A stretch of 64,000 nucleotides of DNA from Bog-159 sp963818855 (lineage in GTDB: Bacteria; Acidobacteriota; Terriglobia; Bryobacterales; Bryobacteraceae), in NCBI GenBank assembly GCA_963818855.1, contig CAWFUH010000003.1, positions 310,001-374,000 on the forward strand. The letters are read 5' to 3'. Position 1 is the stretch's first letter; each line of letters begins with the position of its first letter. Positions 54,140-63,474 of this stretch are shown piece by piece. The translations under genes were made by a program, and so were the position numbers. The notes below the pieces were generated by a model, which saw only the letters and a program-made list of their open reading frames with translations, did not search any database and was not told where the DNA came from.

Positions 54140-54170
54140 TATAATCTCCCTATCTGCGTTCTAGGAGGGG
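54140..54170 (+). promoter_or_regulatory. -10 box and strong ribosome site of the M48 protease gene
   Basis: TATAAT stands at 54140-54145 just after the adaptor stop, and AGGAGGGG at 54163-54170, four bases before the ATG. No matching -35 at 17 bp was found, so the promoter itself is tentative; the ribosome site is clear. Confidence 0.4.
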
Positions 54171-54173
54171 AAG

Positions 54174-55085
54174 ATGGAGCGCGCGCACCGCACCACGGGA
54201 CTGCTATCGCTGGCGTTGTTGCTGGCGTCATCTTTCACGTTCGCCAAAGACAAAGATCCGGAACACGATCCAGACCAGATCGGAAGCCGCGATGTCGGCA
54301 AGGGCGTGAACTTCTATTCCGTCGAGCGCGAGATCGGCCTTGGCAAACAGATGGCGCAGGAGACCGAACGCCAGGCCAAGATAATGGACGATGCCATCGT
54401 CGGCGAATATGTCAACCGCCTGGTGCAGACAGTGGCGAATCACTCCGATGCCAAGATGCCCTTCACCGTCAGGATTCTCGACTCCGCCGAGGTCAACGCA
54501 TTCGCGCTGCCCGGCGGCTTCATGTTCGTCAACACCGGCCTGATCATGCGTGCCGACAATGAGGCCGAGCTCGCCGGAGTGCTGGCGCACGAGATCGCGC
54601 ATGTGGCCGCGCGTCACGGCACCCGCCAGGCCACCCGCGGACAGCTCATCAACTACGGCACCATCCCGCTCATCTTTGCGGGCGGATGGGCGGGCTACGC
54701 CGTACGCCAGGCCGTCTCGCTGGCCGTGCCCATGGGGTTCCTGAAATTCTCCCGGAACATGGAGACCGAAGCCGACCTGCTCGGCCTGCAATACCTGTAC
54801 AAGTCCGGCTACGATCCCAACGAATTCGTCAATTTCTTCGAGCGAGTCCAGAGCCTGGAAAAAACCAAGCCGGGCGCTGTCTCGAAGCTCTTCTCGACGC
54901 ATCCGATGACCGGCGATCGCATCCGCGCCGCGCAGAAAACGATTGAGCGGGATCTGAAAGCCGCGCCGCAATACACGGTGGATACTTCGGAATTCCACGA
55001 TGTGCGCGCGCACCTGATGACGCTGGGCAACCGGGGCAAGCCGGGCGATGACCCGTCCCGTCCGGTGCTGCGCACGCGGCACTAA
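54174..55085 (+). CDS. periplasmic M48-family metalloprotease
   Basis: 303 residues. A signal peptide (GLLSLALLLASSFTFA) precedes the protease. The zinc motif HEIAHVAARHG gives HExxH, and the third ligand Glu is in METEADLLGLQYLYKSGYDP. It lacks the membrane spans of HtpX, so it resembles BepA/LoiP-type periplasmic proteases that police outer-membrane assembly. It lies 36 bp after the efflux adaptor and ends four bases into the convergent FHA-SpoIIE gene. Confidence 0.9.
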   Translation: MERAHRTTGLLSLALLLASSFTFAKDKDPEHDPDQIGSRDVGKGVNFYSVEREIGLGKQMAQETERQAKIMDDAIVGEYVNRLVQTVANHSDAKMPFTVRILDSAEVNAFALPGGFMFVNTGLIMRADNEAELAGVLAHEIAHVAARHGTRQATRGQLINYGTIPLIFAGGWAGYAVRQAVSLAVPMGFLKFSRNMETEADLLGLQYLYKSGYDPNEFVNFFERVQSLEKTKPGAVSKLFSTHPMTGDRIRAAQKTIERDLKAAPQYTVDTSEFHDVRAHLMTLGNRGKPGDDPSRPVLRTRH

Positions 55086-56743
55086 ACGCGGCGCGCCACC
55101 ATCAATGTGATGTCGTCGGCCTGCGGCGACCCCGCCGCGAACTCCGTCAACGCCTGATTCACCGCCGCCACAATTTCCGGGGCGCCCTTCGTCCGGTTTT
55201 CGGTGAGCACTGCCGCGAACCGCTCGTCGCCGAACTCGTCGTCTTTCGCGTTAGTCGCTTCCGTAACGCCGTCGCTGTAGATAGCCAGGACATCGCCCGG
55301 CTCCAGCTTCGCGTGATATTCGGAGTAGGTCACCATCGCCAGTATCCCCAGCGGCGGGCCGCCGCCATCCAGATACTCGACACCGCCCTGGGCGCGCACG
55401 ATCACCGGCGGATTGTGTCCCGCACTGCAGTAACCCAGCTCGCCCGTGGCCGGATCCAGTACGCAAAAGAAGAACGTAATGAAGCGATTGGCCGGACAGT
55501 TCTTGCAGGTGATCTTGTTCACGCGGTTCATGAACGCCGCCAGGTTCTCCGGCTCATCGGCCAGCACCTGCACGCGCGCCTGCAGGCCCATCATCATCAG
55601 CGACGCCGGCATGCCCTTGCCCGAAACGTCGCCCAGCACCATGGCCACGCGCCCATTCGGGTAAGTGAAAAAGTCGTAGTAATCGCCGCCCACCGTGCGG
55701 CAAGCGGCGTTGTATCCGGCCAGGTCGGCGCCGGGCACCTGGGGCGCGCTGGCCGGCAGAAAGCTGCGTTGGATCTCGGCCGCCTGGTCCAATTCGCGGG
55801 CCATGCGGCGCTCCATCTCCTCGACCTCGGACAGCCGCGCGTGCTCGATGCGGATAGCCGCCACGTTGGCCATCACCGTGAGCAGGCTGAGATCGTCTTT
55901 GGTGAACGCGCGAAACATGTTGGGCGAATCGACGTAAATCAATCCGATGGTGCGCTTCTCGGTTTGCAGCGGCACCGCCATGAGCGTGCGCACCTTCTGC
56001 TCCACGATGCTCATGCGCTCGCGAAAAGCCTCGTCTAACTGCGCATCGCGGATAAGCATGGAAGCCTTCTCGTTGATGACGCGGTCGCGCACGGCCGAGC
56101 TGATGCGAAAGCCCTCGCCCTTATTGGCCTTCACCTCCAGGCGTTCGCCTTCAAGAATCATCAACACGCCGCGCTGCGCCCCCACGCCTTCAATGGCCAG
56201 GTCCAGGATCAGCGGGAACAGATCGGCCAGGGTCCCGCGGCCGGCGAGTTCCTGTCCGGCGCGAATCAGCGCCTGCACCTGCTTGGCGCCCTGCTGGCCG
56301 GGCCGGTCCACAATCGTCTGGCTGGAGAGCGCGCCTTCCAGGCTGGTGAAGATGGTGGAGGTGCTGGGCGGATCGGCTTCGCCGGTCTCGAACACCACCA
56401 CGCCTTCCTTGGGCCGGGCACCGTCCCCCTTATCGTCGAACACAATGGCCAGATGCCCCGCGGTGATGCGATCGCCGGGCTTCAGCTTCAGCTTCGCGCG
56501 CAGCGGGATGTTGTTCACCAGCGTTCCGTTCTTGCTGCCCAGATCCTGCACGGTCCAGTCGTCGCCATCGCGATCGAGCACCATGTGCTGGCGCGAAAGA
56601 CCGGCATCGTCAGGAAAACACAATTCGGCCGCGCTCGAGCGGCCCACCGTAAAACGGTCTCCGCGCAGAGGGACGTTCTTGATCTGCCCGTCCGGGCACT
56701 GAATGACTATCTCGCGTTGCATGTTGGGTTGCGGATGCGCCAC
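55082..56743 (-). CDS. FHA-GAF-SpoIIE phosphatase (RsbU-like)
   Basis: 553 residues; a start at codon 8 is an alternative. An FHA domain opens it (FTVGRSSAAELCFPDDAGLS, VQDLGSKNGTLVNN; about 25-105). Then comes a GAF domain (about 155-320, MLIRDAQLDEAFRERMSIVE, FVDSPN-like strand). A PP2C-type SpoIIE phosphatase domain closes it, with metal-binding Asp in VGGDYYDFFTYPNGRVAMVL, GDVSGKGMPASLMM and VLAIYSDGVTEATNAKDDEF. It would dephosphorylate an anti-anti-sigma factor in a partner-switching cascade and bind phosphothreonine via FHA. No partner is encoded nearby. Confidence 0.92.
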   Translation of the reverse strand: MAHPQPNMQREIVIQCPDGQIKNVPLRGDRFTVGRSSAAELCFPDDAGLSRQHMVLDRDGDDWTVQDLGSKNGTLVNNIPLRAKLKLKPGDRITAGHLAIVFDDKGDGARPKEGVVVFETGEADPPSTSTIFTSLEGALSSQTIVDRPGQQGAKQVQALIRAGQELAGRGTLADLFPLILDLAIEGVGAQRGVLMILEGERLEVKANKGEGFRISSAVRDRVINEKASMLIRDAQLDEAFRERMSIVEQKVRTLMAVPLQTEKRTIGLIYVDSPNMFRAFTKDDLSLLTVMANVAAIRIEHARLSEVEEMERRMARELDQAAEIQRSFLPASAPQVPGADLAGYNAACRTVGGDYYDFFTYPNGRVAMVLGDVSGKGMPASLMMMGLQARVQVLADEPENLAAFMNRVNKITCKNCPANRFITFFFCVLDPATGELGYCSAGHNPPVIVRAQGGVEYLDGGGPPLGILAMVTYSEYHAKLEPGDVLAIYSDGVTEATNAKDDEFGDERFAAVLTENRTKGAPEIVAAVNQALTEFAAGSPQADDITLMVARRV

Positions 56744-56945
56744 AGTTGATTATACAGGCACGGGCCGTCAGGTGGGACTCACGGAAGCCATTGATAGCTG
56801 ACCAAGGCCAGCCGGCGGTCGTCGGGAGAGCGCATTTTGCCGTCCGCGAGCGACATGGCGCGTAGCAAAACATCTTTATCCTCGGAACAGCCTGTGGTAG
56901 CGCACTCTCCGCCGCGCTTGCCGATCCGCACACGCGACGGGGCCT

Positions 56946-57440
56946 TCACGGCTCACTCGATTTCGCCGGTGTTACGGCTTCGCGGTGCGCTTCGCCGAGT
57001 TGTGTGGCGGCAGGCGCCGGCTGGCGGGCCGCGGTCTCCTGGCTGAATAAGCATTGCCACTTGCCATGGCGCTGCTCCCAAATAGACGAGACATATGCAG
57101 TGGCTTTAAATTGTCTGCCGTGGGACGTCCCGGATTCAGTGATCTTATAAGTAATCAAGCCGGATTTGGCAGACAGGGGCAGGAAGTGTACGTCTTCTAT
57201 AGTGTAGTCGTTGAGGCGGAACTCCGAGGTGTTTTTCAGGACTACCGCTTTGCCGGCGGGTCCATGCGGGTCCACGAAGATAGCGTTGTCCGCGGTTAGG
57301 GCGGCGAATTCCGATAGGTTGCCGGTCTTCAGACTGTCCAGGCCTTGGCGTTCTTTGACTAGAATCTGCTTTTCGAGCGTGCCTTGTTGGGCTTGCGCTG
57401 ACAGCGTCAGTAAGAGGAACACACATTGTAGTTTTGTCAT
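56946..57440 (-). CDS. secreted DUF4440/SnoaL-like protein
   Basis: 164 residues. A signal peptide (LQCVFLLLTLSAQAQ) is followed by an NTF2-like fold of the DUF4440 type: ILVKERQGLDSLKTGNLSEF, AALTADNAIFVDPHG, and the strands LITYKITESGTSHGRQFKAT and YVSSIWEQRHGKWQCLFSQE. The last 30 residues are a Pro/Ala-rich tail. Such proteins may bind small ligands; no function can be assigned. A dead GH26-like gene lies upstream. Confidence 0.75.
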   Translation of the reverse strand: MTKLQCVFLLLTLSAQAQQGTLEKQILVKERQGLDSLKTGNLSEFAALTADNAIFVDPHGPAGKAVVLKNTSEFRLNDYTIEDVHFLPLSAKSGLITYKITESGTSHGRQFKATAYVSSIWEQRHGKWQCLFSQETAARQPAPAATQLGEAHREAVTPAKSSEP

Positions 57441-57571
57441 TTAGTGACTCGTCAGGACATGTTGGTTTGTATACTCGGCTCGCACGGCTTCGGGTTGCTC
57501 CGTTCCCGGACGTCAGGAACCGCTCCAATTTCGTGGGCCGACTGTAGCGCGACCGTTCGACATCGCCGAGG

Positions 57572-57941
57572 TCAAGCTGCAGCGCATCGCCACCAGAACC
57601 AGCCTCCATTGACCTCATGATAGGGACGCCACAGGATGGGGACGCGTGCCTCCCACAATTGCTTCAGGTAGCCGGCGATAACGCCGACCTGTGCGCACCA
57701 GCGCTCGAAAAGATGCGCCATTGCAATACTGGCGCATGGCTTCTTCGACCAGCGCCGGACGGGCCAGAGTGGAGTCTTTGTCCGCCCCGCCTTGAAAGCC
57801 GAAATCCTGGCCGAAGTCGGCGGGATACTTGCCGGTAAGATCGTAGGCGCGGTCTGTCCAGTTAGCGATGGTGAGCAGCGCCCGCGCTTCGGGCGAGGCT
57901 TGCGGATTGACTGGCGTTTGGGCCGTTAGCGGGGCTGGCAT
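57572..57941 (-). pseudogene. GH26-like glycoside hydrolase remnant
   Basis: The first part reads SPEARALLTIANWTDRAYDL and then TGKYPADFGQDFGFQGGADK, continuing DSTLARPALVEEAMRQY. A different frame then gives FERWCAQVGVIAGYLKQLWE, continuing ARVPILWRPYHEVNGGWFWW, with the acid/base-region motif WRPYHE of GH26-like hydrolases. A frameshift, internal losses and a stop after WWRCAAA leave about a third of a normal enzyme. Confidence 0.7.
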
Positions 57942-57989
57942 AAAAGCAGCAATACTCCGCTGGCTTTGGCTGTGGTGTAGATCGGTGGC

Positions 57990-60311
57990 CTACGGGAGGT
58001 CGACTTCCAGGGCGTAGATATCGGAGTTGGCATAAATCACCGCGGCTATGGGGGCGTCGTTGGGATCCAGTCCGGCCAGCAGATAGCCGATGGAGTTGGA
58101 TTGCGGTATCTGTTTTGCGCTCATGATGCGCTCTTTTCGGGTGCCGTTTACGAGTGCGCGGAAGACCGGCTGATCGGGGGCGAGCACTTCCTCCCAGTAG
58201 ACGTGTTTGCTGTCGGTGGCCCAGAAGGGCTGTCCGAGACCCTGGCCGGAAGCGAGCGGGCTCCATTGACGGGTGGCGAGGTTGAGCAGCGAGATTTGGG
58301 TTCCAGCGCGATTGGTTGCGGCGAGGTAGCGGCCATCCGGCGACCAGGCGGGCTCGACGAGAGACTCCGATGCCGGCAGAAGAGAAGCCGCCTTCGTTTT
58401 GCGATCGACCGAGAACAGACCGGACTGGCCGGACGCGCCGGGCGGAAGGCGGCGCGCAAATACGAGAGAATTTCCGTCGGCGGACCAAGTTGCGTCGTCA
58501 TCGATGAACCGGCCATCGGTGAGTGGTTCGGGGGCGCCGCCGGCGGACGGAACCACGAAGATCTGGCTGGCGTGACCGACCGGGCCGCCGCTGAAGACGA
58601 TCTCGGTTCCATCGGGCGACCAGCGTGGATTGGACGCATGCAACGAGGGAGGGGTCAATTGCAAGCGTTGGCTGCCATCCGGCAGGCTGCGCCAGAGGAG
58701 ATCGCCGGGCGCCGTGGCGTAAGCGATGCGGTCTCCGTTTTTTGAAAAACTGACGCGGCGAGCCTGCACCCCGGAGAGGAAGGGCGCGGCTTCAGCATGG
58801 CGAGCATCGTAGCGCACCAGTTCGCGACGCTCCTGCCCGGCGGCGAAAAAGACGTGTTTGTTATCGGAGCTGGGCGCCAGGGAACTGAAGTCCATGGGGG
58901 TGGAATAAAGCTGGAGCGGCGGGCCTTCAAACGCGCGCGGAAAGCGGCGATGCGCGCGGATGGCATAAACGCTGGAGACGCGGTTGCGGAGCGCGCGAAA
59001 CAAATAATAGTTGCCATTGGCGGTGAAATTTCCGTCGTCGTCGCCGTCCGGTTCGGCGGCGCCGGACTTCCATTGGCGAAGAAAGGAATGCAGGTCCGTG
59101 CCCGCGGTGGAAACCTCCCATAAAGTCCGCGGGCCGAGGCTCGGACTGAGCATGGAAAAACGGAGCACATCGGCGCGCGATGGCGGCGCCCAGCGGATGG
59201 AGTAGGGAATGCCGGGCGTATCGAGAAGCTTGCGGGCATCGGAGCCGTCGGCGGCGGCCAGATACAGCGCGGAACCGCGCGCGAAGACGATACGGCTTCC
59301 ATCGCGCGACCAGGCCGCGGCGTGCCCGGCAGCATCTCCAAGGCGGCGAGGCGAGCCACCCACAGTGGGGACCACCCAAAACGGCCGCTCTACTTCGGCG
59401 CCGGAGCCGCTGGCTACCAGCAGATTGGAACGATCCGGCGATATGTCGAGGATGTCGGGGTTAGAGAGGGGCTGCTCGAGCGGAAGAGGGAGCGGCAGCG
59501 GCGTTCCGCCTTCGACGGAGACCTGGGCCAGCGACCAGCGGCCGCCCTCGCGCTGGGTGAAATAGACACGAGTGGCATCGGTGGCTACGCCGTTGCCGGG
59601 TTCGACGCGGCCAGTTTGAGTGAGCTGCACGACGCGCACGAGGCTGGCGGGCTGGACGGAGGTGGCCAACCAGTAAACCCGGACGGCGAGGAACAGGAGG
59701 ACGGCCAAGGCCGCCACGCGTCCGTAGATGAGGCGGCGCCGCGGCGCGGTTACAGGCGCGGTGGGAGGGGCGGGGGGAGGTGGCGCGAGCGCAGCGGGGG
59801 CGGCGCCTGGCGCGGGTGCGATTTTGGTGTGGACCGGGGCGATAAAACGGTATCCGCGGCGGGGGAGGGTCTCGACGTAGCGGGGAGTGGCGGGATCGTC
59901 GGCGAGCGCCTCCCTGATTTTCTTAGCGGCGATGTTGAGGCCGTTATCGAAATCGACCAGCGTGTCGTTCCAAAGGCGGCGGACTAATTCCTCGCGCGTG
60001 ACGACCTGGCCGGGACGCTCGAGCAGGGCCACAAGAAGCTGGAAGGGAAGCTCCTGCAGCTTAATCTTATGGCCGTACTTGCGCAGTTCGCCTTGGGCCA
60101 GGTCGACTTCGAAAACGCCGAATTGGAGAATTTGCGGGGAACGATCGTTCGGGTCCACGGATGCTTCCACCTGGATCGGGCCATTAGCGAGTTTAACATC
60201 CCACCTGTTTGAGCGCGCTTCGTGTGTGGGGTTGTGGGCGCCGGGTGGTGGCAAACGGTTTAATATTTTTCGTCCGGGGAGGCCAATTTCGCGGAATTCG
60301 GGTGTTTTCAT
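57990..60311 (-). CDS. membrane winged-helix regulator with TolB-like propeller (CadC-type)
   Basis: 773 residues. A PhoB/CadC-type winged helix lies at about 60-160 (ILQFGVFEVDLAQGELRKYG, REELVRRLWNDTLVDFDNGL, YVETLPRRGYRFIAP). After a Pro/Ala linker comes one membrane span (YGRVAALAVLLFLAVRVYWL). The periplasmic part is a WD40/PD40-like beta-propeller with units such as HAAAWSRDGSRIVFARGSAL, NPRWSPDGTEIVFSGGPVG and EPAWSPDGRYLAATNRAG. This design is common in Acidobacteriota and allows envelope signals to reach DNA directly. No target gene is obvious. Confidence 0.9.
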   Translation of the reverse strand: MKTPEFREIGLPGRKILNRLPPPGAHNPTHEARSNRWDVKLANGPIQVEASVDPNDRSPQILQFGVFEVDLAQGELRKYGHKIKLQELPFQLLVALLERPGQVVTREELVRRLWNDTLVDFDNGLNIAAKKIREALADDPATPRYVETLPRRGYRFIAPVHTKIAPAPGAAPAALAPPPPAPPTAPVTAPRRRLIYGRVAALAVLLFLAVRVYWLATSVQPASLVRVVQLTQTGRVEPGNGVATDATRVYFTQREGGRWSLAQVSVEGGTPLPLPLPLEQPLSNPDILDISPDRSNLLVASGSGAEVERPFWVVPTVGGSPRRLGDAAGHAAAWSRDGSRIVFARGSALYLAAADGSDARKLLDTPGIPYSIRWAPPSRADVLRFSMLSPSLGPRTLWEVSTAGTDLHSFLRQWKSGAAEPDGDDDGNFTANGNYYLFRALRNRVSSVYAIRAHRRFPRAFEGPPLQLYSTPMDFSSLAPSSDNKHVFFAAGQERRELVRYDARHAEAAPFLSGVQARRVSFSKNGDRIAYATAPGDLLWRSLPDGSQRLQLTPPSLHASNPRWSPDGTEIVFSGGPVGHASQIFVVPSAGGAPEPLTDGRFIDDDATWSADGNSLVFARRLPPGASGQSGLFSVDRKTKAASLLPASESLVEPAWSPDGRYLAATNRAGTQISLLNLATRQWSPLASGQGLGQPFWATDSKHVYWEEVLAPDQPVFRALVNGTRKERIMSAKQIPQSNSIGYLLAGLDPNDAPIAAVIYANSDIYALEVDLP

Positions 60312-60947
60312 GGGGTGTTGTGCGATATCGGGAGAGTGGGGGGATGGCGGGCAGTTTCGGGCGATGGCATCTGTTCCTCGCGGGGCCGCGGGGATTGGGT
60401 TGTTACCGTCAGGCGGCCTATCTTAGAACCGTTCCTCAGGCAGTGATCGACGGGGTGCTTAGCCGCGACCAAGAGGAGCGGTGCAGCGAGGCTGAATCCC
60501 CGCGCCGGCCGGAGCCCTCCCTCCAGAGCTTAGTCCGCCGAGGTTGGGCACGGAGTACTGTCCTCGCGTTTTTCTTTGAGAAGCTAAGACAAAGGTACAT
60601 CATGAAATCGGGAAGAGATCACCGCCCGGCTGCGGGAAAACGAACCAGCTCTGGACAGGCTCGGCGTAGCTCATGCTGCATCGTTTGGTTCGCGGGCGCG
60701 GAGTGATGAAGCCGCTTTGTTCGATGGCCGTGTGGCCGTCGTGAACCGCGACGGGCTGACGCCCCCCCGCTCCCCCTCCCGTGAAACCGGCAGTCACACA
60801 TCGCCCTCGCCACCCATCCGCACCCGGCTCAGATGTTGGCCTGCTTTACCGCAATTCGCATTAGGTCACCCCTCACTTCGCTAATCAGACAAGCCAGCAA
60901 CACGATTCTTTTGCTATGGCCGAGGATTTCGGTTGAGTGTCGGTCCT
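60312..60947. other. non-coding stretch with repeat debris
   Basis: No frame is convincing; a 65-codon minus-strand frame at 60600-60797 has no protein pattern. A diverged family A repeat lies at 60482-60527. The rest may be mobile-element debris, but no family could be recognised. Confidence 0.4.
60482..60527. repeat. ~44-bp palindromic repeat, family A, copy 7 (diverged)
   Basis: TGCAGCGAGGCTGAATCCCC, then GCGCCGGCCGGAGCCCTCCC and TCCAGA keep the plan of the family with several changes. It is the oldest-looking copy. Confidence 0.55.
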
Positions 60948-61448
60948 CTAGCTGTTCAGGCCGCCTTTTGACACCCAGTCCGGCGCCGATTTCGTCGTCT
61001 GGCGCAGCAACAAATTCAGTTGCGCCGCGTGATGCTGCACATGCCGCATATTGTAGAGAAGCAGTTCACCGTTGCTCATCGCGCGATAGGGAAAGGGACA
61101 GGAATTTGCAACCCAAGCTTCCGTCATTCCTATCATCGCTGCATCCAATTTTTCGCGGCAGTGTTCGAGGTAGCCGAGCACTTCGTCCTTTCGGTAGGCG
61201 CGCTCCGGTAAGACGACCTCGGGCTCGAGTTCGGTGAGGCCGAAGGGTGGCGGCGGACGGAATTGAGATTCGCCTTCCGCGGAGAGATAGAGGTCGAGGA
61301 AAAAGAGCGCGTGAAAAGCCACATACCAAAATGCGCCCCGTCCCTCGCCGGACCAAACGGAATCGGGGCAGGCTTTGATCGCGTTGGCGAGCATTTCAAT
61401 CGCAGCAAGGAACTGCTGCCGGATCGCAGATCTCCAAAAGTCCATCAT
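60948..61448 (-). CDS. DinB-family metal-binding protein
   Basis: 166 residues from ATG 61448, the usual DinB length; the 52 codons ahead of it look unlike protein. A four-helix bundle is likely, with FWRSAIRQQFLAAIEMLANA, FWYVAFHALFFLDLYLS and YNMRHVQHHAAQLNLLLRQ, whose His residues (FHALF, RHVQHH) are the expected divalent metal ligands. Members include thiol-dependent transferases; the substrate here is unknown. It stands alone on its strand. Confidence 0.82.
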   Translation of the reverse strand: MMDFWRSAIRQQFLAAIEMLANAIKACPDSVWSGEGRGAFWYVAFHALFFLDLYLSAEGESQFRPPPPFGLTELEPEVVLPERAYRKDEVLGYLEHCREKLDAAMIGMTEAWVANSCPFPYRAMSNGELLLYNMRHVQHHAAQLNLLLRQTTKSAPDWVSKGGLNS

Positions 61449-61699
61449 GAAGTCACGCCCACGCCTTGCGTTAATTTGCTCATACTTCGTTGTTTGACTC
61501 GACTCAACCCAAGAGGATAGGGCGCAGACCAACTGGCTGTCAACGAAAATATCCGCATCTCTCCGCTTGTCGGGCGGGGTCAAGGAGATTGACGCTTGCC
61601 GCAATCAGAGTGCCAGGCGCGTCTCGAAGCTGGTAGGTTTTGAAGCATCGCCGGCACCCGGTAAACACTCGGGATTGACGTGTGTTTCATAATCTCTGT

Positions 61700-61976
61700 T
61701 TCAAGGTTCTGGCCTTTGCAGGGCTGCCTGCGCGCCGCCTGGCACTCCGGCGGGAGCTTCGATTTGGCGAAGACGGTTTTCAAAGACCCGTTTGCCGTCG
61801 AACGCCTCGATGACCGTCAAGACTACGGTGAGGAGCGTTTTGTCATCATCGGCATCGCTGAACGCTGGGTGGTGCTGTTTGTAGCTTACACTGAACGCAA
61901 GGAAGGTATTCGCATTATTTCCGCCCGGCGAGCAACGCAAAATGAGCAAGACGACTACTTCCGACAAGACGCCTAA
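61700..61976 (+). pseudogene. BrnT-like toxin remnant
   Basis: The C-terminal three quarters are in frame: SFDLAKTVFKDPFAVERLDD, RQDYGEERFVIIGIAERWVV and RIISARRATQNEQDDYFRQD. The conserved W-D opening that should precede SFDLAK is missing or scrambled, and no proper start exists. It is the partner of the broken XRE gene that follows. Confidence 0.65.
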
Positions 61977-62243
61977 TCCTCCCCGGTCGATGACCGTCGA
62001 GGCAATTGAGCGGGCCGCGCACGGATCGCGACGCCCAGCCTCTCACCAAAACCGACCTCAAGCGGATGAAGCGAACACCACAAGCGAAAAATCATCCGCC
62101 GGGCCTTGGAACTGACGCAAGAGGAATTTGGCGCCCGGTATCACATTCCCCTTGGTACGCTACGGGACTGGGAACAAGGTCGGGCGGAACCGAGTAACGA
62201 TCGGCTATTACGGATCGCCATTGCCAAACCAAGCCACCCTTGA
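61942..62243 (+). pseudogene. XRE-type antitoxin, frameshifted
   Basis: The start SKTTTSDKTPNPPRSMTVEA and then IERAA is in one frame; DRDAQPLTKTDLKRMKRTPQ in a second; and the helix-turn-helix IRRALELTQEEFGARYHIPL and then GTLRDWEQGRAEPSNDRLLR in a third, ending TGA 62241-62243. An intact version would be about 95 residues and is a known partner type of BrnT toxins. At least two indels are needed. Confidence 0.7.
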
Positions 62244-62347
62244 AGGAGCTAAGCAAAGACACCGCCGGCTTCTGAACTTCGCCAGACGTTGGTGGCGTCC
62301 AGGGCCTTCAACTCGAGGTCCTACGGTGCGAATGATACACTCGACGG

Positions 62348-63136
62348 ATGCGCGCAACTATGCTGCTCGGTTTCCTGCTGCCGGTGTCCGCCTTGGGTGA
62401 ATACGCGGAGGTCCACGGGATCAAAATGTACTACGAGGTGAGCGGCGAGGGGCGGCCGGTGGTGTTGCTGCACGGCGGGATGTCGACGATTCAGGCCTCG
62501 TTCGCCGAGCAGATTCCAGTGCTGGCGCGGAATCATCGGGTGATCGCCATCGAGCAGATGGGACACGGGCACACGGGGGACGTGGCGGGGCGCGAACTGT
62601 CATATGAAGGCATGACCGAAGACACGGCCGCGCTGCTGGTTAATTTGGGGATTTCGAACGCGGACGTGATTGGCTGGAGCGACGGCGGTCAACTGGCGCT
62701 GCGGCTGGCGTTCACGCATCCGGAACTGGTGCGGCGGGTGGTAGCGTCGGGCGTGGGGTTGGGCGCGACGACGCCACGGATGCAGCAAGCCATGCGGGAG
62801 CTGTCCGCGGATCGCTGGCCGGCGCCGGCGCGCGAGGAGTACGCGCGCCTCTCGCCGGACGGGGCGGAGCACTGGCCGGTGTTCTTCGACAAGGTCCGGA
62901 CGATGTGGGCGAAACCAAGTTGGGGCTTTGCGGAGCAGGACCTTGGGAAAATCAAGGCGACGGTGTTGATTGTTGCCGGAGACCGGGATTTTACGCGCGT
63001 CGAGGAGACGGCGCGGATTTACCGGATGATTCCGAGTGCCAGGCTGGCGATTCTGCCGGGAACCGATCACTTTACTTTTCAGAAGCGGCCGGGTTGGCTG
63101 GACCCGATGATCCTGGACTTTCTGGATGGGAACTGA
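62348..63136 (+). CDS. secreted alpha/beta-hydrolase
   Basis: 262 residues. The N-terminus (RATMLLGFLLPVSALG) is a short signal peptide. Typical of the haloalkane dehalogenase/epoxide hydrolase-like fold are VVLLHGGMSTIQASF, VIAIEQMGHGHTGD and the nucleophile elbow GWSDGGQ, where Ser is the nucleophile. The acid is in IVAGDRDFT and the His in GTDHFTFQ, so the triad is complete. Its substrate is unknown. It lies 105 bp after the dead BrnT/XRE module with nothing else upstream. Confidence 0.85.
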   Translation: MRATMLLGFLLPVSALGEYAEVHGIKMYYEVSGEGRPVVLLHGGMSTIQASFAEQIPVLARNHRVIAIEQMGHGHTGDVAGRELSYEGMTEDTAALLVNLGISNADVIGWSDGGQLALRLAFTHPELVRRVVASGVGLGATTPRMQQAMRELSADRWPAPAREEYARLSPDGAEHWPVFFDKVRTMWAKPSWGFAEQDLGKIKATVLIVAGDRDFTRVEETARIYRMIPSARLAILPGTDHFTFQKRPGWLDPMILDFLDGN

Positions 63137-63474
63137 ATTCCGTGGGCGGCAGGCGGCTACTGGCTTGCGCGGGTGTGCGCGCTTCCAAAGGCCTACGCCC
63201 TCCGCGACGGCGCGGGCAGTCAATGCTTTCGCTGGTAGAGTTTTCGCAACTGCTGCGATTGGCGGCGGCATCCTGACTGGGGAATCACACACAGCGCCGC
63301 TCCAGATTGGGTGCATTCGCTCACCTAATACCCATCGGTCTCTTGCAATTCGACCCGCGTCAATTAGAATAGCGGCCATTAATAAATAGTCTATTTCCCT
63401 AATATTGCCGGATTATCCCTAGGGCATTATCCCATTACTGCCAAAATGGTATGTGAATCGCTTACGCTAGGGCC
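63137..63474 (+). promoter_or_regulatory. gap with a candidate sigma-70 promoter at 63343-63370
   Basis: No gene is visible. TTGCAA (63343-63348) and TAGAAT (63365-63370) with 16 bp between them match four and five of six consensus bases and point toward the Cys-rich gene, whose ATG is 105 bp further on. Confidence 0.35.

Noticed and set aside
60600..60797. 65-codon minus-strand frame
   Set aside because: It ends in low-complexity sequence, has no ribosome site, and matches no family I recognise.
62348..63136. Apparent Asp in place of the nucleophile in the GWSDGG elbow
   Set aside because: In G-W-S-D-G the Ser is in the nucleophile position and the Asp is the neighbouring variable residue, so the triad is normal.
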